A DNA stretch of 20,540 nucleotides from the NCBI GenBank assembly GCA_029565415.1, contig JAKQOH010000151.1, positions 1 to 20,540 on the forward strand. The letters are read 5' to 3'. The notes below the pieces were generated by a model. The model saw nothing but the letters and a program-made list of their open reading frames with translations, had not been told where the DNA came from and did no database searches. The DNA comes from Candidatus Rifleibacteriota bacterium. GTDB taxonomy: Bacteria; Riflebacteria; Ozemobacteria; Ozemobacterales; Ozemobacteraceae. Positions 6,861 to 17,200 of this stretch are shown in pieces; position 1 is the first letter of the stretch, and each line of letters begins with the position of its first letter. A program made the translations under genes and the position numbers.

Positions 6861-7835
6861 TCACGAGCCGGATGCGACGGAGACAGGTGGGGAAGCCGGT
6901 GTTGCGGGTTTTTCGGCTTCGATCTTCGGCGCGTCCTTGGAGGGAAGGGCATCGATGGAGGCCTGGGTCAGGGGGGAAGCGGCGGCAGCGGGTTTCGGCA
7001 CATCGATGTGGTCGCGTTTCTCTACCGGACGTTCCACCGCGGCCCGGGCCGATTTCTGCCCATCGGCTTTCTGGGCCTGTTTGCGAGACTCTTTGCTGCG
7101 GAGGGGATTCACGGCGGGAAGGTCATTCGCGGGAGGGAGCAGCTCCTCGGCCGAGACACGCTTTCCTTCGACGACCATCAGGCCGCCTTCCGGACCGGCC
7201 GCGGCGCCCGGCTCCACGTAGCCGACGCGCGGGAAGCCCGCGGCATCGAAGGCGTTTGCGGAGTTGAAACCGCCGAACATGCCGGTTTCGTTGAATTTGC
7301 GCGCCACCAGGCCCCATGCCGAGTGGGGATCGCGCCGGGCGTATTCCTGGAGATAATCGTTGGTGCGGCGCGTGTCACCGAGCCGGTATGAGAGCGCAGC
7401 CATGTTCCACAAGGCACCCAGATCGCTCTTGTCGCGCTGCCAGACCTGGGTGAACCAGTAGAGGGCTTCGCGCGGCTGGCCGGCTTCGAGGCAGGTGAGG
7501 GCCAGCTTGCGGGTGATTTTGGGCGAGTCGGGCTGGCGCTTCTGGAGGGTCATCAGGAACGGGATCATCGAGGCGGGCTCGGCCTTCTGGTAGACCATTG
7601 GTTCGAGCAGCTTCGCATCGGCTTTCATCCGGCTTTCGGTCAGCGGCTTGAGGCCGGTCTCCGCCGGGGCTTTGGGTGCCCGCGGAGAATGCCGGTGCGG
7701 CACCTCCTTCTGTTCGAGAATCTCGGAATAACCGAGTTCGCGGGCCATGTCTATCGCCGGCGGATCGGCAAACAACGTCCCCGAGGCGATGAGACAGAAT
7801 GCCGATGTCAGCAGGGTTTTCTTCGAACGAACCAT
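6861..7835 (-). CDS. Exported tetratricopeptide-repeat protein
   Basis: The 324-residue product starts MVRSKKTLLTSAFCLIASG, a Sec signal peptide with likely cleavage after LFA at about residue 23. A middle region of about three helical repeats reads as TPR (LALTCLEAGQPREALYWF, then ALWNMAALSYRLGD). The C-terminal part is low-complexity, rich in Ala, Pro, Lys and Glu. I chose the ATG at 7833-7835 because the signal peptide starts there and GGAGG lies 7 nt upstream on the minus strand; longer in-frame extensions upstream have no such site. TPR proteins are protein-binding scaffolds, and this one should be periplasmic. It diverges from another TPR gene and converges on the amidase operon. Its partner is unknown. 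Confidence 0.85.
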   Translation of the reverse strand: MVRSKKTLLTSAFCLIASGTLFADPPAIDMARELGYSEILEQKEVPHRHSPRAPKAPAETGLKPLTESRMKADAKLLEPMVYQKAEPASMIPFLMTLQKRQPDSPKITRKLALTCLEAGQPREALYWFTQVWQRDKSDLGALWNMAALSYRLGDTRRTNDYLQEYARRDPHSAWGLVARKFNETGMFGGFNSANAFDAAGFPRVGYVEPGAAAGPEGGLMVVEGKRVSAEELLPPANDLPAVNPLRSKESRKQAQKADGQKSARAAVERPVEKRDHIDVPKPAAAASPLTQASIDALPSKDAPKIEAEKPATPASPPVSVASGS

Positions 7836-7932
7836 TTCACGTCCTCCATGGCTGGAAACCGGATGTATCATTTTTTCCCCTCCGTCTATCGGCAGGACCC
7901 GCCCATTCCTGAACCCTTCCCCCCCGAGAAAG

Positions 7933-7962
7933 TTTTCAGGTTCCCCCGATTTCTGATAGGAT
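7933..7962 (+). promoter_or_regulatory. Possible promoter of the rightward TPR gene
   Basis: TTTTCA (7933-7938) and TAGGAT (7957-7962, preceded by TGA as an extended -10) are separated by 18 nt and lie about 45 nt before the ATG at 8007. A CCTGAA/TTCAGG inverted repeat (7908-7913 and 7935-7940) overlaps the -35 and could be an operator. The minus-strand gene must also be transcribed from this 171-bp region, but I see no convincing element for it. Confidence 0.35.
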
Positions 7963-8006
7963 GGAGGGTATACATTCCGCAAGAATCCACTGGGAGAGGA
8001 ACTGCC

Positions 8007-9293
8007 ATGAAACATCTTCTGTCCTCGCTCATCGTCCTCCTGCTTCTGATCTTCGTTCCCGCCGCGGGTGCCGCATTCCCGGATCCTCCTCCGCTGCCGC
8101 CCACCCCGCAGCTTCCCCCCACGCCCCAGCTGCCGTCGCAACCTCCGTCCGGTGGCCATTCGGGCGGCAATCCGGGAACTCCGGTTCCTCCGTCGAATCC
8201 GACACCGGGCACCCCCTCGACTCCTTCCTACCCGACGAATCCCGGGTATGACACGGCTGATTCCCTGTATCGGGAAGGCATGAACGCACTGGCGGGCGGC
8301 GATTACGACACGGCCGTGCGGCGGTTCCAGAAGTTCCTCGACCGGTATGCGCGTGACCCGCGCGCTCCCGAGGCCGCGTTCCAGGCCGGCGAGGCCGAGC
8401 GGCTCGCGGGGGACCATCATGACGCCATCACGTATTACAACCGCGTCCTGAGTTCGTATCCCACCTCGGGCCGGTGCGAGGATGCCTCCTATTTCGTTGG
8501 CTATTGCATGATCATGAACGGCGACCACCGGTCGGCCCTCGACGTGTACATCGCCTTCATCCGCCGGTATCCGAACGGCCATCTCACCGATGACGCCTGG
8601 TTCGTCCTCGGTCGCACCTATGAACAGCTCAGCGACCCGGCCGATGCGGTCACGTGCTACCGCGAGCTTCTCACCAAGTTCCCCCGTTCGGAGTTCTGCA
8701 ACGACGCCCGCGCGCGCCTCCGCATCCTTGCCCCCGGTACGGTTCCGCCTTCCTATCCCCCATCATCCGACCCGGATGAAGAGCATCTGTCGGATCGCGA
8801 ACTGTATGACAACGGCCACACCTATCTCACCAGCGGCAACCAGCCGATGGCCCGGAAGTATTTCGACTGGCTTCTCGAGCGGTATCCCCGATCCCCGTGG
8901 GCCGACGACGCGATGTACTGGAAAGGCAGGAGCTATTTCGAGGAACGCAACTGGCGCGAGGCCGCGAAGGTGCTCGGGGATTTCCTGTTCCGATATCAGA
9001 ACTCCGAGCTTCGTTCCGATGCGCAGTATGAGTATTCCTGGTGCCTCTACCAGGACGGCCTGTCTTCAGGCTCGAAGACAACTCTCCAGAAAGCCGCGAC
9101 GGAGTTTTCGAGCTTTGCCTACGGCTTCTCGGATCACGCCTGGGCTGCCGAGGCGCTGTACATGGCCGGCGAGTGTTACGACCGGCTCGGCAACACCACC
9201 ACGGCCCGCCGGTATTTCCAGGAAACGGTCACCCGGTATCCCTCGTCGACCTCCGCCCAGAAGGCGAAAGAGCGCCTGAACGGAACCTACTGA
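8007..9293 (+). CDS. Exported proline-rich TPR protein (YbgF/BamD-like repeats)
   Basis: The 428-residue product has a clear signal peptide (MKHLLSSLIVLLLLIF, cleavage near AGA at about 20-22). A Pro-rich linker (about 24-80) includes a tandem PPTPQL repeat. Two blocks of about four TPR units each follow (about 83-238 and 264-425), separated by another Pro/Ser/Asp linker. The units are of the envelope type seen in YbgF (CpoB) and BamD, with repeated F-x-x-x-L-x-x-Y-P, G-x-x-Y and A-x-x-Y-Y motifs (for example AITYYNRVLSSYPTS). That suggests a periplasmic scaffold, perhaps for cell division or outer-membrane assembly, but no tol-pal or bam genes are adjacent. The start has GGGAGAGGA 6 nt upstream (7992-8000). 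A strong terminator follows 24 nt after the stop, so it appears monocistronic. Confidence 0.88.
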   Translation: MKHLLSSLIVLLLLIFVPAAGAAFPDPPPLPPTPQLPPTPQLPSQPPSGGHSGGNPGTPVPPSNPTPGTPSTPSYPTNPGYDTADSLYREGMNALAGGDYDTAVRRFQKFLDRYARDPRAPEAAFQAGEAERLAGDHHDAITYYNRVLSSYPTSGRCEDASYFVGYCMIMNGDHRSALDVYIAFIRRYPNGHLTDDAWFVLGRTYEQLSDPADAVTCYRELLTKFPRSEFCNDARARLRILAPGTVPPSYPPSSDPDEEHLSDRELYDNGHTYLTSGNQPMARKYFDWLLERYPRSPWADDAMYWKGRSYFEERNWREAAKVLGDFLFRYQNSELRSDAQYEYSWCLYQDGLSSGSKTTLQKAATEFSSFAYGFSDHAWAAEALYMAGECYDRLGNTTTARRYFQETVTRYPSSTSAQKAKERLNGTY

Positions 9294-9317
9294 CCATCTG
9301 TAGCATGGGTTCGCCCG

Positions 9318-9355
9318 CCGGCCGGAACGCAGCGTTCCGGCCGGTGTTCTTTTCT
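9318..9355 (+). terminator. Rho-independent terminator after the TPR gene
   Basis: CCGGCCGGAACGC (9318-9330) is perfectly complementary to GCGTTCCGGCCGG (9332-9344) around a single A, followed by TGTTCTTTTCT. In RNA the central bases would open into a small loop, leaving a stem of 11-12 bp. Confidence 0.88.
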
Positions 9356-9362
9356 GGCGGGT

Positions 9363-9392
9363 TTGCCAGAGCGGTTCCCGGCGTGGTATGCA
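9363..9392 (+). promoter_or_regulatory. Possible promoter of the symporter gene
   Basis: TTGCCA (9363-9368) and an extended TGG plus TATGCA (9387-9392) are separated by 18 nt, just downstream of the previous terminator and about 70 nt before the ATG. The -35 is a good match and the -10 moderate. Confidence 0.4.
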
Positions 9393-9464
9393 TGAACGGC
9401 GCACCGGTCCGGCGACAGACACAGAAACGGGCTGATTCGATTCGAAGCGAGGAGTCAAACGACG

Positions 9465-11168
9465 ATGGATCACGCGGTGGCACACGGCTGGCTGGAGTCC
9501 CTGGCGGGCTTCATGAGCGCATTCAGCGGCTGGGTCTGGGGTCTTCCCCTCCTGATTCTGCTGTTCGGCACCCATCTGTTTCTCACGATCCGGCTGCGGT
9601 TCATCCAACGTTATATCGGCACAGCTATAAAGCTTTCCCTCCAGCGCGAGAGCGAGGGTACCGGCGATGTTTCGCAGTTCGGCGCCCTGACGACGGCGCT
9701 GGCGGCGACGATCGGCACGGGGAACATCGTCGGCGTCGCGACGGCCGTCGCGGCCGGCGGTCCTGGAGCGGTCCTCTGGATGTGGCTGACGGGGGTGTTC
9801 GGGATCGCGACGAAGTATTCCGAGGCCCTTCTCGCGGTGCGGTACCGGGTGAAAACCGAAAACGGCCAGATGGCCGGCGGCCCGATGTATGCCCTTGAAC
9901 GCGGTCTGAAGAAGCGGTGGGGCAGACTGGCGGGGCTTCTCGCCGTCGTGTTCGCCATCTTCACCGCCATCGCGGCGTTCGGCATCGGCAACATGGTCCA
10001 GGCGAACTCGATCTCGGAGATGCTGCGGGAAAGCTTCGGCGTCCCCGCCTGGGTTTCCGGCATCGTCCTGATGATCCTGACGGCGATCGTCATCCTCGGC
10101 GGGATCAAGTCGATCGCCCGGGTCTGCGAGAAGCTCGTCCCGTTCATGGCCTTCTTTTATGTTGCCGGCTGTATTATATTGCTTGCTCTCAAATGGGACA
10201 CCCTGATCGAATCGGTTCTGCTGATCATCTCCTCGGCAGTATCCGGCAAAGCGGCGTTGGGCGGCTTCCTCGGCGCCGGCGTGAAGGAGGCGGCCCGGTA
10301 TGGCATCGCCCGCGGTCTGTTCTCGAACGAATCGGGCCTCGGCAGCGCCCCGATCGTCGCCGCGGCGGCCCAGACGAAGAACCCGGTTCGCCAGGCCCTC
10401 GTGTCGGCCACCGGCACGTTCTGGGACACGGTCGTCGTCTGCGCGATGACGGGCCTGGTGATCGTGAACTCGGGCGACTGGGTCAATCCCGTCTGCCGGC
10501 TCGACCGGCTTTCCCCCGAACATCGCACCCAGCTCGAGCAGGCGAAGCTGATCACGCCATCGGGCAAGATCGAGTTCGCCGCGCTGTCCCCCCAGCAGAA
10601 AGCCGATCTCGCGCTCGCGGGAGCCTTCGAATCGGTTCGCATCGACGCGACACGGTTTTCAGCGGGACTCGCCGAGGCCATCGGCTCGGCATCCCTACCA
10701 ACATCCGGCATCACCGCGTTCGATGCGCTTCCCGAGAAGCTCCGCAGGCCGCTGGCCGAGTCGGATGCCTGGCAGCCGGTGGCTCCCAAGGGCGCCGCGC
10801 TGACCAAGGCCGCGTTCGCAGAGATTCCCGTCGTCGGACCGATCGTTTTGGCGGTGGGGCTTCTCACGTTCGTCTTCTCGACGATTCTCGGCTGGTTGTA
10901 TTACGGCGAGAAGGCCGTCGAGTACCTGTTCGGAACCCGTGCCATCAAGCCGTACCGGTATGCCTGGGTCGTCGCGGTCCTGCTCGGCGCCATGCTGAAG
11001 CTGAACATCGTCTGGGACTTCGCCGACGCGGCGAACGGGCTGATGGCGATTCCGAATCTCATCGCCCTGCTGGCCCTCAGCTCCGTCATCGTCCGCGATA
11101 CGAAGAAATACCTGTGGGAAGGCAATCTCGATGCCGAGGTGCGGCTCGAAGACGATCCCGATGCGTGA
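9465..11168 (+). CDS. agcS: AGCS-family sodium/amino-acid (alanine/glycine) symporter with internal insertion
   Basis: This 567-residue inner-membrane protein matches the alanine/glycine:cation symporter family, which couples uptake of small amino acids to sodium. Recognisable segments are QFGALTTALAATIGTGNI with VGVATAVAAGGPGAVLWMW, GLFSNESGLGSAPIVAAAAQ, and FSTILGWLYYGEKAVEYLFG near the end. About ten or eleven membrane helices are expected. It is longer than usual because about 100 mostly hydrophilic residues (342-442) lie between the SGDW segment and the ALTKAAF segment, which are separated by only a few residues in members I know. The insert holds repeating LSPxxxxxL-type stretches (LSPEHRTQLEQA, LSPQQKADLALA). 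The start has GCGAGGAG 10 nt upstream. The gene follows a terminator and has its own probable promoter. The substrate is inferred from the family only. Confidence 0.92.
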   Translation: MDHAVAHGWLESLAGFMSAFSGWVWGLPLLILLFGTHLFLTIRLRFIQRYIGTAIKLSLQRESEGTGDVSQFGALTTALAATIGTGNIVGVATAVAAGGPGAVLWMWLTGVFGIATKYSEALLAVRYRVKTENGQMAGGPMYALERGLKKRWGRLAGLLAVVFAIFTAIAAFGIGNMVQANSISEMLRESFGVPAWVSGIVLMILTAIVILGGIKSIARVCEKLVPFMAFFYVAGCIILLALKWDTLIESVLLIISSAVSGKAALGGFLGAGVKEAARYGIARGLFSNESGLGSAPIVAAAAQTKNPVRQALVSATGTFWDTVVVCAMTGLVIVNSGDWVNPVCRLDRLSPEHRTQLEQAKLITPSGKIEFAALSPQQKADLALAGAFESVRIDATRFSAGLAEAIGSASLPTSGITAFDALPEKLRRPLAESDAWQPVAPKGAALTKAAFAEIPVVGPIVLAVGLLTFVFSTILGWLYYGEKAVEYLFGTRAIKPYRYAWVVAVLLGAMLKLNIVWDFADAANGLMAIPNLIALLALSSVIVRDTKKYLWEGNLDAEVRLEDDPDA

Positions 11169-11274
11169 GTCCCGGGCAATCCGCGATGCGCGCCGTCCGT
11201 TTCCCGTCATACCGACCGGCATAGCCGGCCAATTCCCCGTGAACACCGTTCGAACCACGAGTGGGAGGAAAGAG

Positions 11275-14200
11275 ATGCACCGTATCAACATCCTGTTTCT
11301 GATCGCGCTCCTCATCGCCTTCGCCGTTTCGCCGCTCGCCGCGGCCGACCGCGCGAAGATGTGGGCCGAGGTCGACAAGGCCGTCAACGAGGGGCTTCCC
11401 CAGACGGCGGTCGAAAAGCTCGATCCGATCATCACGAGCGCGGTTTCGGACAAGAAGTTCACGGAAGCCGCCCGGGCGATCTGCAAGAAGATCGTTCTCG
11501 AAGGCAATATCCAGGGCAACAAGGCCGAGGAGAAGATCGTCCGCCTCGAGAAAGAGATCGAGACGGCGGATGCCTCGCTGCGCCCCCTGCTGCGCGTCGT
11601 TCTGGCGCGGTGGTACTGGCATTACTTCCAGCAGAACAACTGGCGGTTCCTCGAGCGCACCCGCACCGAGGGCCTCGACGAGAAGGATTTCACGACCTGG
11701 GATCTGCCCAAGCTGTTCAACAAGATCGGCAGCCTGTATGAAAGCGTGCTCGCCGACGAGGCGCAACTCCAGGCCACGCCGTTGTCGGAGCTCGACGAGA
11801 TTCTCGACCGCGGGAACCAGCCCTCGGAGCTTCGGCCGACCGTGTTCGACTTTTATGCGCACCAGGCTCTCGAGTTCTACACCTCAGGGGAACAGGCCGG
11901 TGCCGCCCCCCAGGAAGCCTTCGAGATCGACGCCGCCTCGCCGGTGTTCGATGACGCGAAGACCTTCGTGGCCTGGAATGTCGTCGCCACCGACACGGCT
12001 TCCCCGAAATACCGCTCCCTCAAGCTGTACCAGCGGCTTCTCAAGTTCCATCTCGACCGCGCCGATTTGTCGGCACTGATCGATGTCGACCTCGCCCGCC
12101 TGCGGTGGGCCAACGCCGTCGCCATCCCGAACGGCCGGAGTGACCGGTATATCGAGCGTCTGAAGGCCGTCGCAGCCGAGTATGTCTCGAATCCGGTCGC
12201 GAACATGGCCCTCGCGATGTGTGCCGAGGAGCTGGTGGAGCGCGGCAAGCGCAAGGATGCCTGGGACATCGCGAACGAGGGCCGCAAGCGGTTTCCCGTC
12301 TCGGATGGCGGGATCCTGTGCCAGAACCTGATCATCCAGCTCGAAGCCAAACAGCTCAGCGCCGTCACCGAACGGGTCTCGGGTGCCCCGACGGCCCAGG
12401 TCAAGGTGTCGTGGTGCAACATCGACCAGGTGCATTTCAAGCTCGTCGACCTCTCGGACTGGGATCTGTTCCGCGAACGCTCCTACGATCCCGAGACCTT
12501 CACCTGGGACGAAACGCAGCAGATCCTGCGCCAGAAAGCGGCGGCGACATGGGACGCGAACCTCGAGCCCACCCCCGACTTCACGGTGAAATCGAAGATC
12601 ATCGATCTGCCGAAGATGAAAGCCGGGCTGTACATGCTGTTCGCAAGCTGGAAACCGGATTTCCCGACCGACAACAACGCCATCCGGTACACCCCGGTCT
12701 GGTATACGAAGCTCGGGCTCGTCGTCCGGAACCGCAACGGGATCTGCGACGGACTGCTCGCCGACAACGAGACCGGCAAGCCCATCGCGGGCGGCAGGAT
12801 CGAAGCCCATACCATGAACTATAATACCGGCTGGAAGCGCCAGGCCGTCGCCGAGACTGATGCAGACGGCGTATTCCGGTTCGATGCCAAGCTCGACGGG
12901 GCGGTTCTCGTCGCCCAGGCGGACGGGGAGCGGCTCACCCACCATGGCCGGACCTCGAGCTGGGCCCCCGGGAAGCGCGGCGTCGACGAGCGCGTCTTCT
13001 TCTTCACCGATCGCGGGCTGTACCGCCCCGGCCAGACGATCCAGTTCAAGGCGGTCTGCGTCCGGATCGATCCGGACACGAACCGGTACGAGGTTCTCCC
13101 CGATCGCGCCTTCATCGTCAGCTTCCGCGACGTGAACGGGGAAGAGGTCGCGAAGGCCGAGATGAAGACGAATGATTTCGGCTCCTGTCAGGGCACCTTC
13201 ACGGCCCCCACCGGCCGTCTCACCGGCGCGATGACGCTGGAAGCGGCCGGGATCAACGGGAGCACGGGGATCCGCGTCGAGGAGTACAAGAGGCCGAAGT
13301 TCAAGGTCACGCTCGATCCGCCGGCCGAAGCCGCCAGGCTCGGCGAAGAGGTCGTTCTGACGGGTCTGGCCCAGTCCTACACGATGGCCGCGATCGACGG
13401 GGCCGAGGTGAAGTTCCGCGTCTCCCGCGAGACGCAGCTGCCGCCGTGGTGCTGGTGGTGTGTCGTTCCGGCGGGCGGCGATCAGGAGATCGCGCACGGC
13501 AAGCTGGTCACGGATGCGCAGGGCCGGTTCACGATCCGGTTCCCCGCGAAGCCGGATACGTCGATCCCCGAAGAAAACCAGCCGATATTCACCTACCGGG
13601 TCTCGGCCGACGTCACGGATTCTGCCGGCGAAACCCGGTCCCAGAGCATCGGTGTCAGAATTGGGTACACGGCCCTCGAGATGAGCGTTTCTGCGCCGCA
13701 CTGGATCCATGCCGGCAAAGCGTTCCAGGCTTCCCTGAACACGCGAACGCTCGACGGAAAGGGAATTCCCGCGGGCGGCAAACTCACCGTCACCGTCCTG
13801 GCGGCGCCGGAGAAGATGCCCCGGCGGTCCGGCTTCCCGTGGGAAGCGGGAGAGGCTGATCCCACCAACATTTCCACCTGGAAGGACGGGGCGCAGATTT
13901 CCGAACAGGAATTCAATACTTCTGTCGATGGAACGGGAAATGCCCAACTGACCCTGCCGGCCGGAGCATACCGGATCACGTTGAAAGCGCGCGACCGGTT
14001 CAACAAGGAAGTGGTGACGAAACAGACGTTCGTCGTGATCGACCCGGAAGCCACCTCCTGGAACGTGCGCGAACCCAGCCGGTTCACGGTCCAGAACAGC
14101 AATGCCGAGGTCGGTGACACGTTCCGGGCGCTGTGGGCGACGGGCTACGAGACCGGTCGGGCGTATGTCGAGATCGAGCAGCGCGGCCGCATCCTCGAAA

Positions 14201-17200
14201 AATACTGGACTCCCGAGGGACAGACGCAGCATCTGATCGAGCTTCCCATCAAGGAAAAGCTGCGCGGCGGCTTCACAGTGCGGGTGACCTATTTCCGCGA
14301 GAACCGCGTCTATCTCCATCAGGAGCCCGTTTACGTGCCCTGGTCGAACAAGAAGCTGAATCTGAGCTTCGCGCACTTCACCTCGAAGCTCCAGCCGGGC
14401 CAGGAGGAAAGCTGGACGATCACGGTCAAGGGGCCTGAAGCCGAGGCCCAGGCGATCGAGCTCGCAGCGGCCCTCTACGATGCCTCTCTCGATGCGTTCA
14501 TGCCGTTCGACTGGATGCGCAGCTTCTCGTTCTTCTATGCCGACTCCTCGATGGCGCAGCAGGCCGAAGCGAATCTTCAGAAGCATCTTTCCTCGCTGTG
14601 CGAGGACTGGAATATCGGCGGGACCAGCGTTTATCGCAGGTATCCGCAGCTCAAGGGCGACCTCGTGACGAACTTCATGGGGTATGCGATGTCGCGCGCC
14701 AAAGGCCTCTCGTTCGCCGACAGCGAGATGATGCCCCAGGCGATGACCGAGGGCGCGATGCCCGTTCCGTCACCCGCCATGGCCCCGTCGATGGACATGG
14801 CCGTCGACGAGATGAAGGAAATGCGGAGCGAGGCCTCGAACCTGGCCGTCGGCGGAGCAGCCGCCCGGCGCGAGCCGCAGCCGAGCGAAGCCCCGAAACC
14901 GCAGGGCCCCGATCTGGATAAGGTCTCGGCCCGCGCGAACCTGAACGAGACGGCGTTCTTCCTGCCGCAGCTCATCAGCAACGAGAAGAACGAGGTCGTG
15001 CTGAAGTTCACGATGCCCGAGGCGCTGACAACCTGGAAGTTCCTCGGCTTCGCCCATGGAAAAGCCTGTCAGTCTGGTGGTCTGACGGCCGAGACCGTGA
15101 CCCAGAAGGACCTGATGGTCCAGCCGAATCCCCCGCGCTTCCTGCGCGAGGGTGACCTGCTCGCCTTCACCGCCAAGGTCACGAACATGACCGACAAGCC
15201 CCTGGAAGGGCGGATCCGGATGACCCTTTCCGATCCGGCGACCGGCGCCGACCGCACGAAGGAGTTCGGGATCGCCGCTTCCGAGCAGGCGTTCACGGTT
15301 CCGGCGAAAGAGTCGCGAACGGTTGCGTGGAATCTGAACGTTCCGGATGGCGCGGGCATCGTTGCCTACAAGGTTGTCGGCGCGGCCGGGAACGTTTCGG
15401 ACGGCGAGGAGAATCTCCTTCCCGTGCTGGCGCGCCGGATCCTGGTGCGCGAGGCGCTGCCGCTGCCGATCAGGGGGCCCGCTTCCAAAGCGTTCAAGCT
15501 GCAGAAGCTGATCGATTCTGCGGGTTCGTCGACGCTGCGCACCGAGTCGCTGACGGTGCAGATGACGTCGAATCCGGCATGGTATGCCGTGCAGGCGCTT
15601 CCCTACCTGATGGAGTTCCCGCACGAGTGCGCCGAGCAGATGTTCAACCGGCTGTATGCGAACAGCCTGGCGCGGTTCATCGCCGCGTCCGACCCGAAGA
15701 TCAAAAAGGTGTTCGAGACCTGGAAGGCCGACGAACCTCAGGGTGGCCAGGCCCTGCGTTCGAATCTCGAGAAGAACGAGGCGCTCAAGAGCGTGCTGCT
15801 GCTCGAGACACCGTGGGTGCGCGAGGCGAAGTCCGAGACCGAGGCGAAGCATCGCATCGGCCTGCTGTTCGATACGAACCGCATCGAGAGCGAGGTTGCG
15901 AAAATCACCGACACGCTGACGAAGATGCAGTTCACCGACGGGGCCTGGCCGTGGTTCCCGGGCGGGCGGCCCGATTCCTTCATCACGCTATATATCGCCA
16001 CGGGATACGGCCGTATGCGGCATCTCGGGGTGGATATCGACGTGGCCCCGGCGACCTGCGCCTGGAATCATCTGGATGCCTGGATCGACGAGATCTACCG
16101 CGACATCCTGAAGCATGGCCACAAGGATGAAAACCACCTGTCACCGCTGATCGCGTTCTACTTCTACGGCCGCAGCTTTTTCCTGAAAGACGCGCCTATT
16201 CCGGCCTCGGCGAAGGAAGCGGTCGCGTATTTCCGCGGACAGGCGGCGAAATACTGGCTCGATCTCGGTTCCCGGCTGGCGCAGGGGCATCTGGCGCTGG
16301 GCCTGAACCGGTTCGGCGACACGACGGTCGCGAAGAAGATCATGGCCTCGATGAAGGAACGCAGCGTGACGGACGAGGAGCTCGGACGGTTCTGGCGTGA
16401 TACGGAGCTGTCGTTCAGCTGGTACCGGGCTCCGATCGAGACCCAGGCGCTGATGATCGAGGCGTTCGACGAGGTGATGAACGACCAGGAAGCCGTCGAG
16501 GAGTGCAAGGTCTGGCTGCTGAAGCAGAAGCAGACCCAGGACTGGAAGACGACGAAAGCGACGGCCGACGCCGTGTATGCCCTGCTCCTGAAGGGAACCG
16601 ATCTGCTCGCCTCGGACAAGCTGGTGAAGGTGGAAGTCGGCGGCGAAGAGGTGAAGCCCGAGAAGGTCGAGGCCGGAACCGGTTTCTACGAAAAACGGTG
16701 GGCCGGTACCGAGGTGAAGCCGGCGTTCGGCGAGATCAAGGTCACGAAGGACGACAAGGGCGTGGCCTGGGGCGGCCTGCACTGGCAGTATCTCGAGGAC
16801 ATGAGCAAGGTCACGCCGCACGAGACGAACCTGAAGCTGCGCAAGACCCTGTTCCTCAAGCGCGACTCGGCCAGCGGCCCCGTGATCACGCCCATCGCGT
16901 CGGGCGCGGCGCTTGCCGTGGGCGATCTGATGACGGTGCGCATCGAGCTGCGGACCGACCGCGATCTGGAGTACGTCCACATGAAGGACCAGCGCGGCAG
17001 CGGTCTCGAGCCGACGGAAGTGCTGTCGCAGTACCGGTATCAGGACGGGCTCGGGTATTACCAGTCGACGAAGGACACGGCGACGCACTTCTTCTTCGAC
17101 TACCTGCCCAAGGGCGTCTACGTGTTCGAATACACGCTGCGCGTGCAGCATCGCGGCATCTATCAGAGCGGGATGGCCGAGATCCAGTGCATGTATGCGC

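Noticed and set aside
7689..8006. Upstream in-frame extension of the rightward TPR gene
   Set aside because: It overlaps the divergent gene. The signal peptide and GGGAGAGGA site mark 8007 as the start.
11216..11228. CCGGC-ATA-GCCGG hairpin after the symporter gene
   Set aside because: The stem is only 5 bp with a 3-nt loop and no T-run, so I do not call it a terminator.
11131..11274. Longer N-terminus for the alpha-2-macroglobulin
   Set aside because: It overlaps the symporter 3' end, and the signal peptide with a strong GGGAGG site places the start at 11275.
11884..14586. A 900-codon open frame antisense to the alpha-2-macroglobulin gene, with similar long antisense frames at 3780-5468, 9066-10523 and 14770-15852
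   Set aside because: They are fully antisense to genes with clear family motifs, encode Arg/Asp/Gly-rich composition without domains, and are expected where GC-rich third codon positions remove stops on the opposite strand.
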